Source: Glandiceps talaboti (lineage: Eukaryota > Hemichordata > Enteropneusta > Spengelidae). From it: 64,000 bases of DNA. Below, piece after piece: positions 9,501 to 19,475 of this stretch. The position numbers were made by a program, and so were the translations under genes. Every line of letters begins with the position of its first letter. Within the stretch, counting starts at the first letter, position 1. Where the stretch lies: NCBI RefSeq assembly GCF_964340395.1, contig NC_135549.1, forward strand, positions 13,401,842 through 13,465,841, written 5' to 3'. The notes beneath the pieces are model-generated. The model did not search any database. It saw only the letters and a program-made list of their open reading frames with translations, and was not told where the DNA came from.

Positions 9501-12126
9501 TCAAACACACACACAGAGAGAGTGAATGTAATAAAGCAGATAGATGATGGATTCCTCTTTGGGGAGCAGGAAGGGGTGGGGTGAAATGAAGTGGTCTAGT
9601 GATTCATTTGGTCCAAAACTGGGTATGATATGTACTGTACGAAAACGACAAACAGATTAAGAACGTAAAGGTGTTCATAGTACAAATTCAGGGACGTGAT
9701 TAACACTTTTTAGTTGAAAATGCCAACTTACTGCAAAATCATTCATAAATTTATTTTTTGACAAAATATGGGGTTTTCCATTTTTCATAGGTTTCACTCT
9801 ACAAGAACAGAATAGCTACTTAACATGGTAGGAAACACAAGATGATGGAATAATTTGTTCAAATTAAAGAAAAAAGGAAAATTAATATAAGAAAATGACA
9901 ATTTAGGAAAGGAATGAAAACGGCACATATTTGAGATAAAACAAACATTCAGTATAAGTGTTGATTTGACAAAAACTGAAGTAGTTGTACTATAACCAAC
10001 CATCTGTGTAGTTCACTGGCAGTCACTCATTGCTAGAATCTGTTAATTATTTCCATAAAACTGTATACAGTACTTAAAAGACTACAATTTATTTTATCAA
10101 AATGTCACACTTGGATACATCATACTTCAAACAAAGCTGGTGAAGTTTAACCATTAATTTCTACTAGATACAGCTATTAAATTGGTTCAAGGTACATATA
10201 TGGTGCACAAAAACAGACACGGCCATGATTCAAATAATTAAAGAGGTATGGTCTACAACTCCTGAGTATTTTTTTGTCATTTTCGTTTCCCAATAAAAGA
10301 TTATTTATATTTTATCATTCACTTCACTTGTCTAAAAAAAAACAGCAGTCACTGCCAAAACTCCTGTCATAGAAAACTGCTAATACTGTACATAGGGTAG
10401 TCTAATATATAACAAATGACATACTATGAGAACACAGCATCACAGCTTTCATTACAGTAGGAGTTTTGCCAATGACAACTCATCACTAAATAAGTGACAG
10501 TGAAGGATAATATATAAGAAACCTTTTATTTGAAAATCACTGGGAGGAATTCCCAGCACAAAAATCTTTTTAAAAAAACACAAAAAAAACACAAAAAACC
10601 ACAAAAAAAAACCCTTTTATTTGAAAACATTGTCCTTTAATATCATGAATATAAAAAATATAAAAAAAAATAAAAAATTTCCAACAAGTTTGATTAAACA
10701 TAAATTATGTTAGCATAATGGAAGTGTTTTCTGAGAACAGAAATAGTCTAAATGCAGTATGAAACAGGATGCAGGATGTGGATGGACGAGTGATATGTTA
10801 TCTGATTAAACATTTCTGTTATCGAATTTCAAGAAATGCTATATCTAGCATGTCGACCTTTGAATATTGTTTTATTTGAAATTCAATTCATTGAATATGT
10901 TAATATCAAATGTCACATTTCTAGCATTTAAGATATGTTGGAAATGCTGACCAGGGTGCAGCACAAAAGTATGCAAATCAAAATACTGTTTTATTAAATA
11001 ATAATGACATTATAATATTATAACTGATCAATTGTATAAATCATTAAAAACTTATATTAAAAAATTTCAATATTTAAAAGTTCATGTATCATATTAAAAA
11101 ATTTTGTTGAGATATTCAGCTGACTTTCTCCCAGTGTCAATCAATTTTATTCAAAGTGATGACCATTGTTATAATAAAGAGGATCACGAATCACTGACGA
11201 GACCCTGGGATGAAACATCACAAACTCTATGGTATGGACTTATATATGTTTGACCTGAAGAAGATCACTGCAGAACACAGTATTATATGGAAGTTTCCAA
11301 TGCCCACTGCCTAGCTTCTGGTGTTACTTACTTACATGTAAACCCATTCCCATTCTGAACTGGGATTAGTATTAAATACGTTATATATGCAGTATTACAC
11401 TATGTTATCCCAATGACGATGGCAAGAACACGTCTTTTGTTATCCACATGCTCGGATCCTCTCACAGGGTCAGTCATATCCTCTATGTCAAGGATGCCAC
11501 ATTACAGAGCTGAATGACATTTGGTCGAAAAATGATGTTGTAAACTACGGTTTGTGGTTTGTTTTAAAATTCTACATATTGCCAAGGTAGGAGATGTACA
11601 GTATACCATGGAGGTCTCCCCTTATACCTCCATGAGTATACAATATAGTGTCCCTTTCATCTTTTATTTTTTGGGGGCAAACCTCTCACTAGATCACTGC
11701 ACTCAGAGGGATGTTACCGTATGTAGGTCAGGTGGGCGGGTCATCACAAGCGCCATATTGTTTTCAACTCCAGTAGCTCACTTTACTGTGACAGTGCCTG
11801 TGTGTTTATGGTCAATCAAAACATTACCCGAAGTGAACTCTGAAGTAATAGAGAAGCCAAGTTATAATTCTACATACCTCTTGATTTTTTGCACTTGATG
11901 CAGATCCTGTCGATGATTTAGATGGACTTCCCTGCTGCGAAGACGACGATGATGTCTGCCGAGATCGTCCCTACGAGAGTGCAAGGAATCATCGCGTTAT
12001 TATATTATTCGTAAAGGGAAAATTCAAACGTGCTCCTGCACAAAAAAATGGAAAATACAAATGCAAAATATTTAATAGACTTACCGGGTCCTCTTTTTTC
12101 TGTCGAAGTCTCTTAAATACATCCAT
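189..12126 (-). CDS. EEA1: EEA1-like early endosome tether gene, 5' part (18 exons, one tentative)
   Basis: Homologue of early endosome antigen 1, a long coiled-coil dimer that binds Rab5-GTP and PI3P and tethers early endosomes for homotypic fusion (family knowledge). Exons on the minus strand: 12085-12126, 11878-11970, 8574-8708, 7703-7747, 7134-7138 (tentative), 6791-6848, 6311-6409, 6002-6068, 5161-5267, 4809-4895, 4031-4089, 3657-3797, 2861-2929, 2497-2602, 2033-2170, 1376-1513, 844-1013, 189-282. With the tentative 5-nt exon they sum to 1,653 nt, exactly 551 codons, without a stop. Recognition rests on the N-terminal C2H2 finger followed by blocks close to vertebrate EEA1: EEKWYSTELKKEV, LKDSLAQKAAKL and LLQRPGADDVIVLKKELV. 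Vertebrate EEA1 is about 1,400 residues, so roughly 40% is here; the C-terminal FYVE finger should lie left of position 1. Confidence 0.93.
655..860 (-). repeat. ~105-bp tandem duplication spanning an EEA1 splice donor
   Basis: The stretch ATTTTTACCTGTTTTCAATC recurs at 731 and 836. Flanking text (GGAACTAA, TCAATCTGT) is repeated with divergence. Confidence 0.8.
844..1013 (-). CDS. EEA1: EEA1-like coiled-coil exon with duplicated donor region
   Basis: Encodes AQNEVKDKESVIEDLQKQIS and on to DTRQIEN, with donor GTAAAA. A ~105-bp tandem copy downstream (about 655-750) repeats the exon end and donor. Reading through the first donor meets a stop at once. Confidence 0.87.
1376..1513 (-). CDS. EEA1: EEA1-like coiled-coil exon
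   Basis: Forty-six codons (LKKLMSEREDNLEALEKEMG and on), phase 0 at both ends and the same length as the exon before it. That suggests the coiled coil is built from repeat-length exons. Confidence 0.87.
1541..1619. repeat. (CAAT/CAAC)n simple repeat
   Basis: Tetranucleotide repeat 28 bp upstream (gene sense) of the acceptor of the 1376-1513 exon. It makes a spurious 63-residue frame. Confidence 0.9.
2033..2170 (-). CDS. EEA1: EEA1-like coiled-coil exon
   Basis: Forty-six codons (VQEQLTERETSFQGLHKDLE and on), phase 0 at both ends, with a heptad-like Gln/Glu/Lys-rich pattern. Confidence 0.87.
2400..2490. repeat. Short ATGCCAACA-type tandem repeat
   Basis: About five imperfect copies of a 15-20 bp unit (ATGCCAACAAATACC-like) abut the donor of the 2497-2602 exon. 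Confidence 0.7.
2497..2602 (-). CDS. EEA1: EEA1-like coiled-coil exon
   Basis: Encodes SLQTSLSESSSAKEIQSKLQ and on to LQEEMTK. Its donor GTATGA is directly followed in the intron by short ATGCCAACA-type repeats (about 2400-2490). Confidence 0.87.
2861..2929 (-). CDS. EEA1: EEA1-like coiled-coil exon
   Basis: Encodes LEESLAKLRSELDIAPKTQD and on. It aligns with the LRSELAKG segment of EEA1. Acceptor CCAG, donor GTTAGA. Confidence 0.87.
3657..3797 (-). CDS. EEA1: EEA1-like coiled-coil exon
   Basis: Encodes PGADDVIVLKKELVSVQHMM and on, nearly identical in pattern to the vertebrate EEA1 segment after LLQRPG. 141 nt, donor GTAAGT. Confidence 0.93.
4031..4089 (-). CDS. EEA1: EEA1-like coiled-coil exon
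   Basis: Encodes EELNFTRNRTNELESELLQ, and the split Arg codon joins the next exon to give the conserved ELLQRPG. Donor GTATTT. Confidence 0.9.
4809..4895 (-). CDS. EEA1: EEA1-like coiled-coil exon
   Basis: Twenty-nine codons, ASEIAGIKAQSDEDRGHRVG and on, phase 0 at both ends, continuing directly from QKAAKL as in vertebrate EEA1. Confidence 0.9.
5161..5267 (-). CDS. EEA1: EEA1-like coiled-coil exon
   Basis: Encodes TSDVRMLRDQLSDSKEELEN and on to ITQLKDSLAQKAAKL, which aligns with the EEA1 segment containing the conserved QKAAQL. Acceptor ACAG, donor GTATGT. Confidence 0.9.
6002..6068 (-). CDS. EEA1: EEA1-like coiled-coil exon
   Basis: Sixty-seven nt encoding VEDSQLQLFQDELKKSEDAR and on, with donor GTAAGT. 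The last base joins the next exon to give Leu. Confidence 0.85.
6264..6347 (-). repeat. 42-bp tandem duplication spanning an EEA1 splice donor
   Basis: Positions 6264-6305 and 6306-6347 start with the same ACTTACCCCATCAGTAGTAC and copy 30 bases almost exactly. Each copy carries exon end plus GTAAG donor. Confidence 0.85.
6311..6409 (-). CDS. EEA1: EEA1-like exon with duplicated in-frame donor
   Basis: Encodes EEKWYSTELKKEVDRLQESR and on to STTDG (33 residues), diagnostic for EEA1. A 42-bp tandem duplication copies the exon end plus its GTAAGTATAG donor, so a second donor at 6268/6267 would extend the exon to 6269-6409 and add 14 in-frame residues (VSIVLTSEHSTTDG). Confidence 0.92.
6511..6727. 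repeat. (GT)n / (GTAT)n microsatellite
   Basis: About 215 bp of GT and GTAT units in an EEA1 intron. Long frames on either strand here are repeat artefacts. Confidence 0.95.
6791..6848 (-). CDS. EEA1: EEA1-like exon, start of coiled coil
   Basis: Fifty-eight nt encoding (R)DGDVLALRQEMEDLRTSLK, closely matching the first coiled-coil segment of EEA1. Acceptor GCAG, donor GTAAAT. Confidence 0.9.
7134..7138 (-). CDS. EEA1: EEA1-like tentative 5-nt microexon
   Basis: On the minus strand ACAG|AACAG|GTAAAG gives a five-base exon. Exon 4 ends in phase 0 and the following exon must be entered after two bases. Inserting AACAG restores the frame and yields N-R before DGDVLALRQE, where vertebrate EEA1 also has Arg-Asp. 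Another 3n+2 exon elsewhere in the 850-bp intron cannot be excluded. Confidence 0.35.
7703..7747 (-). CDS. EEA1: EEA1-like exon 4, acidic linker
   Basis: Forty-five nt encoding ALEEGFEEVSLAEAQ, between acceptor CACAG and a weak donor GTCCTT. It keeps phase 0 but leaves the next exon two bases short, see the tentative exon at 7134-7138. Support is frame, splice sites and position only. Confidence 0.6.
8061..8081. repeat. Poly-G tract
   Basis: Uninterrupted G run on the plus strand in the intron between EEA1 exons 3 and 2's downstream side. Length is likely variable. Confidence 0.8.
8574..8708 (-). CDS. EEA1: EEA1-like exon 3, C2H2 zinc finger
   Basis: Encodes GFICPTCMAVLSSPEALQSH and on, with zinc ligands spaced C-x2-C-x12-H-x4-H, the N-terminal EEA1 finger that in vertebrates contacts Rab5. 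An alanine run follows. It is 135 nt, phase 0, and is separated from exon 2 by a ~3.2 kb intron with no recognisable gene in it. Confidence 0.92.
8709..11877. other. EEA1 intron, no recognised feature
   Basis: Three kilobases of AT-rich intron between exons 2 and 3 with A-runs near 10560-10680. I see no coding exon or clear element in it. Confidence 0.6.
11878..11970 (-). CDS. EEA1: EEA1-like exon 2, Ser/Gln-rich linker
   Basis: Ninety-three nt, phase 0 at both ends, encoding a Ser-rich linker (GRSRQTSSSSSQQGSPSKSS and on). Acceptor TAG, donor GTATGT. It matches the low-complexity segment between the start and the C2H2 finger in EEA1. Confidence 0.85.
12085..12126 (-). CDS. EEA1: EEA1-like exon 1 (start codon)
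   Basis: ATG at 12126 begins MDVFKRLRQKKEDP, and the exon ends at a consensus GTAAGT donor. Vertebrate EEA1 also starts with a short basic stretch before its zinc finger. No upstream in-frame ATG was preferred because this one joins in phase 0 to exon 2. The 5' UTR and promoter lie to the right. An inverted CCAAT-type motif near 12322-12332 is visible but proves nothing. Confidence 0.85.
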
Positions 12127-12949
12127 TTCTAAGGTGAATTGTCAATCATAGACAGGACTCACGCCGTGAACACGTTCATTTATGTTTGTGGAAAGTTTGA
12201 TTGTTCGGGCATTCTTGTCTCCATACTCTGCTTGCACAGTGCTTATCTTTCCAGGTATAAAAACACGGTATTACTATTAATAGTACGTTACACATTTAAT
12301 AGCTCTATTCGACGACAGTATCGATTGGTGGTTAATAACAAAATGGACTAATTGACAATTCCGCTTAATTCAGAACAATTAATAAATAGATTCTCTGCCC
12401 TGAGCCAAACAAGTGTTGTTTATTGGTGTCATATACTCAAAAGTTAAACAAACAAATTGAAAATATTACACATACTTCTATTAAGAAAAATTGCAATAGT
12501 TCTCTTTAAATGTTTTTAGTCAAAGAATGCAGTTGGAAAGGTATGACATATTAAAAGATCAATAACTTCAAAGAAATCTTACACTTTTTTAATCTTGTGA
12601 ACTCTGATCATGTGAACAAACTGACGTTATACTATATTGTCTCAATACAGCTATTTATGTTAACCATTTAACAAAGTTTACTGTAGCATTTGAACAGTTG
12701 CATCTTGAAATATTATCCCCATCCTCTATGATGATCCCAACCCCTATATCCCTATAGGTATGGCCATAATTATGAAAAAAGGGGGAAATGTAATTTCCAA
12801 AAAAATTAAGGGTTGTTCTTGTGTTGAAATCACCTGAATCTTCACTTAGATTCGAGAGATGTATAAAAATATGACTTCATAGACCTAACGCAGTTGTAAT
12901 CCACTGGACATGAAATCCCTGGAATGGTATATTTTGAGATGTAATTTTC
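12127..12949. other. EEA1 upstream region
   Basis: Contains the presumed 5' UTR and promoter of the EEA1-like gene near 12127-12400. No core promoter motif can be assigned with confidence and no other gene is seen. Confidence 0.5.
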
Positions 12950-14077
12950 AGAGGGTTTGATTGGTGGTTGTTGCTGCTGTGGTTTTAATTGCTAGGCATA
13001 TATTTGTCAATTTTTTAATGTTTATCCACTTGCCTATCCATCCCTGTTCCCTGTGCAATTTCCAATATCATTTCACTGTCTCTATGGATGGAGGCCTTTA
13101 TTTCTGGATGAATATTTGTCAGTTTTTGAACATTTGTCCACTTGCCTAACAATCCCTATGGTTATCTTGGCAACATACACCATCACCTAGCTGTTGCTAT
13201 GGGAGTGGTGTTGTTGCTATGTATACATGTTCATTTTTGAATGTTTATCCACTTGCCTATCTATCCCTGTTGCTATCTATATAGTATACACTATCAATTC
13301 ATTGTTCCTATGGGCATGGTCTTGTTGCTAGGCATATTTGCGTGCATTTTTGTAATATTTATTCATTTGCCTACCCAATGATGTTATCTTTGCAAACTAC
13401 TATGTCATTTGGCTGTTGCTAAAGGCAAGGCCATGGTTGCCAGGGCCATCTTGTCATATGTCATGAACATCTGCAGCAGACACTTCCAGAAACACATCCA
13501 GTAAATTTTAGCCCCATCTAATTCTATATAGTAGTTTTTGAGATAGAACTTTTTGACTAAAATTTAGTTACATTGTTATACCTTATTTGCATATCAAATG
13601 ATGGTATTATCATCTCCTGAATATTTCTTCATCTAGATATCTCCAGAATCATCTGAACCAAATCTGATAATGTTTGATGATAACTCATATTGCATAACCT
13701 AATTTGCATATTACAGAAATGAGCTCATCTTGTCTTACACAATTCTTCATCTAGTCCATCAACTATCAGACCAAACAATGATTTCAGAGTTCATCTGCCT
13801 TCTGCCAACTAATCATATTTACAGACCCAACTCTATCATAAACAATTGGGGAGGGTGTCCTCTTGGAACAGCACTTCATCTGAATACTCCTTGGAATAGC
13901 CCCACCTTAGTGATTTGTGAGGCTTTTATAATAGATGGAAAATCATATAGCCCTAATTTGCATAGCTCTGAAAATATCCCTACCACATTCTAAACAAGTC
14001 CTTGGCCACTCATTATTTATTGACCAAGTTTCACTCCAGTTTTGGACTGTAAGTTATTCAACTGCATGCATACATGT

Positions 14078-14163
<86 letters not shown>

Positions 14164-14263
14164 AGACACACACAGACACACACACACACACACACAAACA
14201 AACACGGCACTTCACCATGCCAGCAAGCACTAGTGAACCTCATTTCAGTAGTGCTGAAAATAG
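12950..14263 (+). mobile_element. Tandem-block element with (CA)n core, Helitron-like non-autonomous (copy 1)
   Basis: Blocks of a ~130-bp unit (TTGGCTGTTGCTATGGGCGT-like) are followed by blocks with TTTGCATATCACTGATGG-like text, then (CA)n at 14080-14200, then a short terminal sequence with a CACTA...TAGTG hairpin and GTGCTGAAAA. The same order recurs at 57180-57880 and 61920-63835. Confidence 0.65.
14080..14206. repeat. (CA)n microsatellite
   Basis: About 125 bp of CA with a few CAGA and CAAA variants, part of the tandem-block element. Confidence 0.95.
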
Positions 14264-15310
14264 ACTAGACACATTAAATCTGGTTAACATGATGTCATTT
14301 AATTCTACTGACACAACATTTGTGATACCTAGCAGTATTACACAAATTAAACATTTGATAAATCACTTTCTATTTTTTTGCACTATACCTATTGCTTTCA
14401 AACTCATCGTACATTGAACATCTGAGAAGACTCTTACAAATTCTTCCTGAAATCATTAAAATGTCTTGCCACAATACAAAAAAGTGAAGTCTTTTGCCAA
14501 AAATTATAATGTGCATACTTATTACTAACTGAAAGTCGTTAAACTCTGTTGTCATATGCTCTGTGGCTTTCTATGCTTTGGCAGTGCCTTAATTTCAAAA
14601 TGGCTCTGAATACTGCAGCAGTTAAGTTACTTCTGACAAAATCAACCAGACAAAATGAGTGAAATTGACTCTACAACCACAAGCTATCAAAATTACCAAA
14701 TTTGTACTTAATATATGTATACTTGGGAAAATAATCCACTTGTTAACACTCAAAATATTACGGACAAGATTAGACTGCCTTTAATGTACCATAAACTCTG
14801 GGGGTGGGTAGTAAGGGGTATGCATGTACATATATGTACTGCACCTTTGAACCCCCCCCCCCCTTTTTTTTTCTACTGATGTACACTTTTGATTCTTGAT
14901 TTTTTTTAAGCATTATGTGTAGAGGTTGGACACCCTCTTTGAATGCAATATACAATGTTTGACCCCATATTTTGGACAGTGTAGTTTTGAAGTTGCGGAT
15001 TTTTCAAATTTTTCTGAGACTTTTGGATAACTTCACATTTTTCCAAGACTTTTGTCTCTCATATTTTCTGGCTGAATGTAGACATTTGACTTCTAGTTTC
15101 TTACTCACATGTAGACTTTTGACCCCTAGAGTTTGAATCTTTGTAGAGCCTGTCCTTGTAATTTGAATCCGCTGGGGTATACATTACCCATTACCCTGTC
15201 AATAGCTCCCCCCTCCTTTCCAGGCATAAAATGTAGTAGCATTCTAGCTATCTTACTATTACACACCTAGTTTATCATTACAATAGTTATAGGTTATATA
15301 CCAATGAATA
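14264..15310. other. Intergenic low-complexity DNA
   Basis: No gene seen. A C-run at 14853-14864 and a T-run follow, and 14870-15140 has imperfect repeats of GACTTTTGACCCC-like text. Confidence 0.55.
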
Positions 15311-15436
15311 TACTGTGAACACATTTATTTTGGAGCCCTACAATTTTAGTGGAAAGACAAATTTTGGCATTTTAGCTTCGTTTTATTTTGGCACATATAC
15401 AATTTTAGACCTAGTGTACAGCCATATTACTTCAAA

Positions 15437-17120
15437 TAATAATAATAATTATAATAATAATAATTAATGGTTTATTAAAATTGTTCGTAGCAGTCAGAGA
15501 CTGAATTGCGACAACTTTACATAACTGAAAAATTTAAAATATAGCAAACATTAAAAACCTTTACATTTCATGTTAAGACAGAAACAAAAAAAAAAACTTT
15601 ACACAATTACATCTAACAAAAGGGCACGGCAACGGACACACACGAAGACACTAACCACTGAACCATTTAAAATGCTTCTAACAAGTGTGTTTGTCATCAT
15701 TCCATAATTTAATCATGTAAGGAATTGCACTTTTAGCATATCTCTGTGTACGTATCCTAGGTAGAGATAGTTGACGAGAATTACGTAATTCAAGGCCGAT
15801 TTCATCGCTACGTTCCTTAGTAAGCCAGTCACTGTGTAATCTAGACTTTTTGAGTGATTTCGCAAAGTTTAAACATATATTATCGCGTCTCTGTTTCATA
15901 TCTACAATTTTACATGTCTCAAGTGCCTGTTGATATGATACATAGGCCATACCCAATATTATTCTACAAGCCCTTTTCTGAATACGTTCTAATGAATCAT
16001 GTTGTTTAACGGTTAACCCAGGATGCCATACAGGTACAGCATATTCCAATAAAGGTCGAATGTACCCGATATAAATTGTGATCAGATCACTTCTACTAAG
16101 GCCAAATCTCTTAAGTGAACTTAGCAAAAACAAACGGCCACTCGCACGCCTTGTAATGTCACTGATATGTATATCCCATTTCATGGTTTTAGCAATTTTG
16201 ACTCCTAGTATATTGAGCACATCTGTCGATACAAGTTCTTGTCCAGCAAGTTGCAAAGACGTTGATGGCGGAGGTTTCTTCACAAATGATACATCCATTG
16301 AATGGCATTTTGAAGGGTTGAGTGACATATTATTATCTTGTGACCACTTTTCAAATCGCTGCAGTTCAATTTGCATATTATTACAATCATTAACAGATGT
16401 ATTCTCAATCATAGTCAAATCATCAACATATTTAAGAGCTAACATGTTTCTATCTATTGTTATACTCGCAGCGTCGTTGATCATGCATAGAAAAGTAGCT
16501 GGTCCTGTGAGTGTTCCTTGAGGAACTCCAGCACTTAAACAGTTCCACTCGGAGAAGGTGTCTTGATATTTCACACATTGGGTTCTACCAGAGAGAAAGT
16601 CGGAAATCCATGGAATGATTGATGGCCTTGCGCCTGTGTTTAATAGTTTAGGTATTGCAACATTGTGATCAACTCGATCAAAGGCTTTACTAAAATCGGT
16701 GACCACTACGCGTGTTAGACTTTTGGGGTTTTCAGCATGTTTTAATATGCTATCAACCAGTTTGACCAAATAATGAGTGGTAGAGTGGCCTTTACGACTA
16801 CCGAATTGGTTTACGTCAATATTTGGTTGAATATCATTCATCAGCCATTCAATAATGAAAGACTCTGCAACTTTAGCGAAATGATCTGTCAATGATATCG
16901 GTCTTAGTTTGTTCCATATTGGAGGGTTAGTTTTGGGTATCGGTACAACTACTGCTTTCTTCCACTGAGGTGGAACAATCGCCTGTTTGAAGGAAGCATT
17001 AAGTATATCTGCTAAAGGTGAGCTGATTTCTAAAGCAAATTCGCGAATGATCTTGGCTGGTATTCTGTCCGGGCCTCCCGCCTTCGTGTTACTGATCTTT
17101 GCTAGCTTCTTATAGACTTC
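15437..17120 (-). mobile_element. Non-LTR retrotransposon, 5'-truncated (CR1/jockey-like)
   Basis: Carries the C-terminal reverse transcriptase frame, a ~240-bp 3' UTR and a 3' (ATT)n tail at 15437-15470 instead of poly(A). The 5' end breaks off at 17120 beside a 12-bp repeated CTTATAGACTTC. Confidence 0.85.
15678..17120 (-). CDS. LINE reverse transcriptase, N-terminally truncated
   Basis: An uninterrupted frame of 480 codons, ending TAA upstream at the break. It shows AGGPDRIP, PIPKTN, LRPISLT, the palm motif VVTDFSKAFDRVDH, GVPQGTLTGP and the catalytic YVDD, followed by the thumb-region LGVKI and the C-terminal helix typical of CR1/jockey-group LINEs. Apurinic endonuclease and ORF1 are missing. 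The intact frame suggests a fairly recent insertion that was dead on arrival through 5' truncation. The exact clade cannot be fixed by eye. Confidence 0.88.
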   Translation of the reverse strand, partial: EVYKKLAKISNTKAGGPDRIPAKIIREFALEISSPLADILNASFKQAIVPPQWKKAVVVPIPKTNPPIWNKLRPISLTDHFAKVAESFIIEWLMNDIQPNIDVNQFGSRKGHSTTHYLVKLVDSILKHAENPKSLTRVVVTDFSKAFDRVDHNVAIPKLLNTGARPSIIPWISDFLSGRTQCVKYQDTFSEWNCLSAGVPQGTLTGPATFLCMINDAASITIDRNMLALKYVDDLTMIENTSVNDCNNMQIELQRFEKWSQDNNMSLNPSKCHSMDVSFVKKPPPSTSLQLAGQELVSTDVLNILGVKIAKTMKWDIHISDITRRASGRLFLLSSLKRFGLSRSDLITIYIGYIRPLLEYAVPVWHPGLTVKQHDSLERIQKRACRIILGMAYVSYQQALETCKIVDMKQRRDNICLNFAKSLKKSRLHSDWLTKERSDEIGLELRNSRQLSLPRIRTQRYAKSAIPYMIKLWNDDKHTC

Positions 17121-19082
17121 TTATAGACTTTTGATCTAAAATATCTGACTTTATTACCTACAGTTATTGATAATTTACCAATGAAAGCTAGTTTCCTTTT
17201 TCAAGATGATTCATTGATCAGTTAGTTTGATGTAAAAGATTGGTTCAGCTAAAATACGCTAAAATAATTTTAGAACCAAAATACACATGTTCACAGTAAC
17301 ATTAACAATGCATAAGATATTGTAATCAAAATACCGCTAGTCAAACAGAACAGACTTAACACTGATGTACTGACAGACAAAACTGATATCTTAATTATTT
17401 GCTAATTCTATCATATCATAATAAAACTAGTACTATTTTTTTTATTGCTGAATAGTAAACAGCATTACTTTTACTTGTCATTATGTAGACTGAAAATGTT
17501 CCCAACCTTTCAAAATCTTGAAATGTACAAAAGTAGTCAAAAATAAAAATAAAATTCTTCCTTTTGTGGCTATAAAAAGCAAAACTCCTAATTCTCAAGT
17601 CATCTGTGTAAAATAGTATTTGAAAACAGCACAAAGCAGATCTCCAGATATATTAAAACTGACTATAAATGTCAAATCATTAGAACATTCTTAGTATAAA
17701 ATATCAGCCATGCTTTAGAGTTAAAATACATTTGAGATATTAAAATCAAATTTACTTCTTTGTATTTATATAAGTTGTCAAAATGAAAGACAATTAACTG
17801 AAAATGGATGTGAATACCTATGACACTTCAAGCAAAACACAAAACTTCCAGCATTCAGACACCGCAAACTAGGTAAATAACCACTTAAAAGAGTAATATG
17901 GTAAAAAATTGTTCAAAGGAATTTCTGTAACACTGATTATTTCAAATTCTTTGAGGATTTATACCAGTTCATATACAATGCAAATAGTCGACTTCCATGA
18001 CTTTGAAGTATTATCTGGTGTCATTTTAATTTGCATCAAATTGTAAACACGCTGTTCAACTGTTGTGTTTGTAACTGTCACAATACCTTTTCCAAGAACA
18101 AAAGATTTTACCTTTCTATTAGACATCCAAAGTGAACTACGATATTTAAGAGATTAACATTCTTGTTTGGATTGGCTAGTTTTTTTTTCGCAAGCCTCCA
18201 GGAACACCCAGGTGTGGGTCATACAGAGGTCATGCTGGTGGAAATTTTCGTTACATTTATTTACATTCATTGGACAGCTACATTGATCCCTTGTGTGAGA
18301 TCATAATATTGTCCTTCACAAAAATTCAAAAAAAAAAAAAAAAGTTTCAAAAATCTAGTCTTGACTATTAATTACATCATCACATCATATAACATATGTA
18401 TTCTTTGATACAAAAAATATCTGGATATATACATTTTTTTTTGTCATTTTTAGTTTTCGTATATCGATATATTATATATATTTAGATGCATTATTTAATT
18501 CAGCATTGTATTAAAGTGCATACTTGAGTATAAAATGTCAAATAGCTGACATATTAATATACAATTCATTGCTTCTTATTGTACATGTACACATACAGAG
18601 ATGTCATTAGGTAATAGAGTTGGCAAAAATAATTTCTTTTCTCTGACAAAAAACAAACCAAGTAAACCATAAGCCTACAAGTACTGTTTAATGGATAAGG
18701 TGCTATTAATTTGATAGTGTGAGTTATTTATATCACAAAGTCTAAAGATATAATAATGACTATACATCAACAGATATTGTAAATATGGATTAAAGCATTC
18801 AATAATTCATGATTATCTCTCTATAGAGCCTGAAATTATTAATTTCAATATTACTAATAAGTCGTGAGTGATCAACTTTCTAGGAGTAATGGTCTTCGTG
18901 TAAAAATAATGAAATATTTGTAAATATATATGGATACGTATGTGGACATGGAGTTTTATGTAAATTGACTTTTTGTTCTCTTCATACTATTTCACAGCAA
19001 GTTGCTGCAACGTTTGACTCATCTAGATAAGTACACTGAGCTAACGCTTGAGGGCACCCTACCACAGTATACATTACATACT

Positions 19083-19215
19083 TAAACAATAATGTACGCC
19101 CTCCCAACCCATAATGGACGAAAGCAAACTTTGAACGACATAATGGGCGAGGCGACATTATGGAGTGCAAAGTTTGCTTGAGTTCATTATGGACTGGGAG
19201 GGCGTACATTATTGT
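19083..19215. mobile_element. Palindromic element (foldback/MITE-like)
   Basis: AATAATGTACGCCCTCCCAA at 19088 is matched in inverse by GACTGGGAGGGCGTACATTA near 19190-19210, with CATAATGGAC and GCAAACTTTG arms also inverted. Confidence 0.75.
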
Positions 19216-19475
19216 TATTATTTTATAGTTTTGCCAATTCCAGTGAATTTGTAGACCGAGAAACACAAAACAACGTATGATATACACAGCACGTTCGGCT
19301 CGGAAGCTGAATACTAATCATAGCGACACACGTTATTGTTATTACGGACATAAGCTTGTATTGTTATGCTCGTTCCGGGGCCGCGATGCCCAATAACGGA
19401 GTAAATTATCAGTAATAATGTACAGCGATGACGTCACAAAATTCACTAGAATTGGTAATGCTACAATAATAAAAT
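19216..19475. mobile_element. TIR element next to the palindrome
   Basis: ATTATTTTATAGTTTTGCCA then ATTCCAGTGAATTT near 19217-19250 is inverted at about 19437-19475 (AATTCACTAGAATTGGTAAT then AATAATAAAAT). Confidence 0.65.

Larger units (their letters stand above)
15316..17303. mobile_element. Possible TIR element disrupted by the LINE
   Basis: ACTGTGAACACATTTATTTT at 15316 faces an inverted, diverged counterpart ending near 17303 (TGTGTATTTTGGTTCTAAAA on the minus strand). The LINE at 15437-17120 lies inside. Ends are imperfect and no target duplication is clear. Confidence 0.4.

Noticed and set aside
13935-14417. A 160-residue frame with a His-Thr run
   Set aside because: (CA)n microsatellite read-through, with no domain outside the repeat.
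16078-16521. 147-residue plus-strand frame
   Set aside because: Shadow of the LINE reverse transcriptase on the minus strand, which carries all the catalytic motifs.
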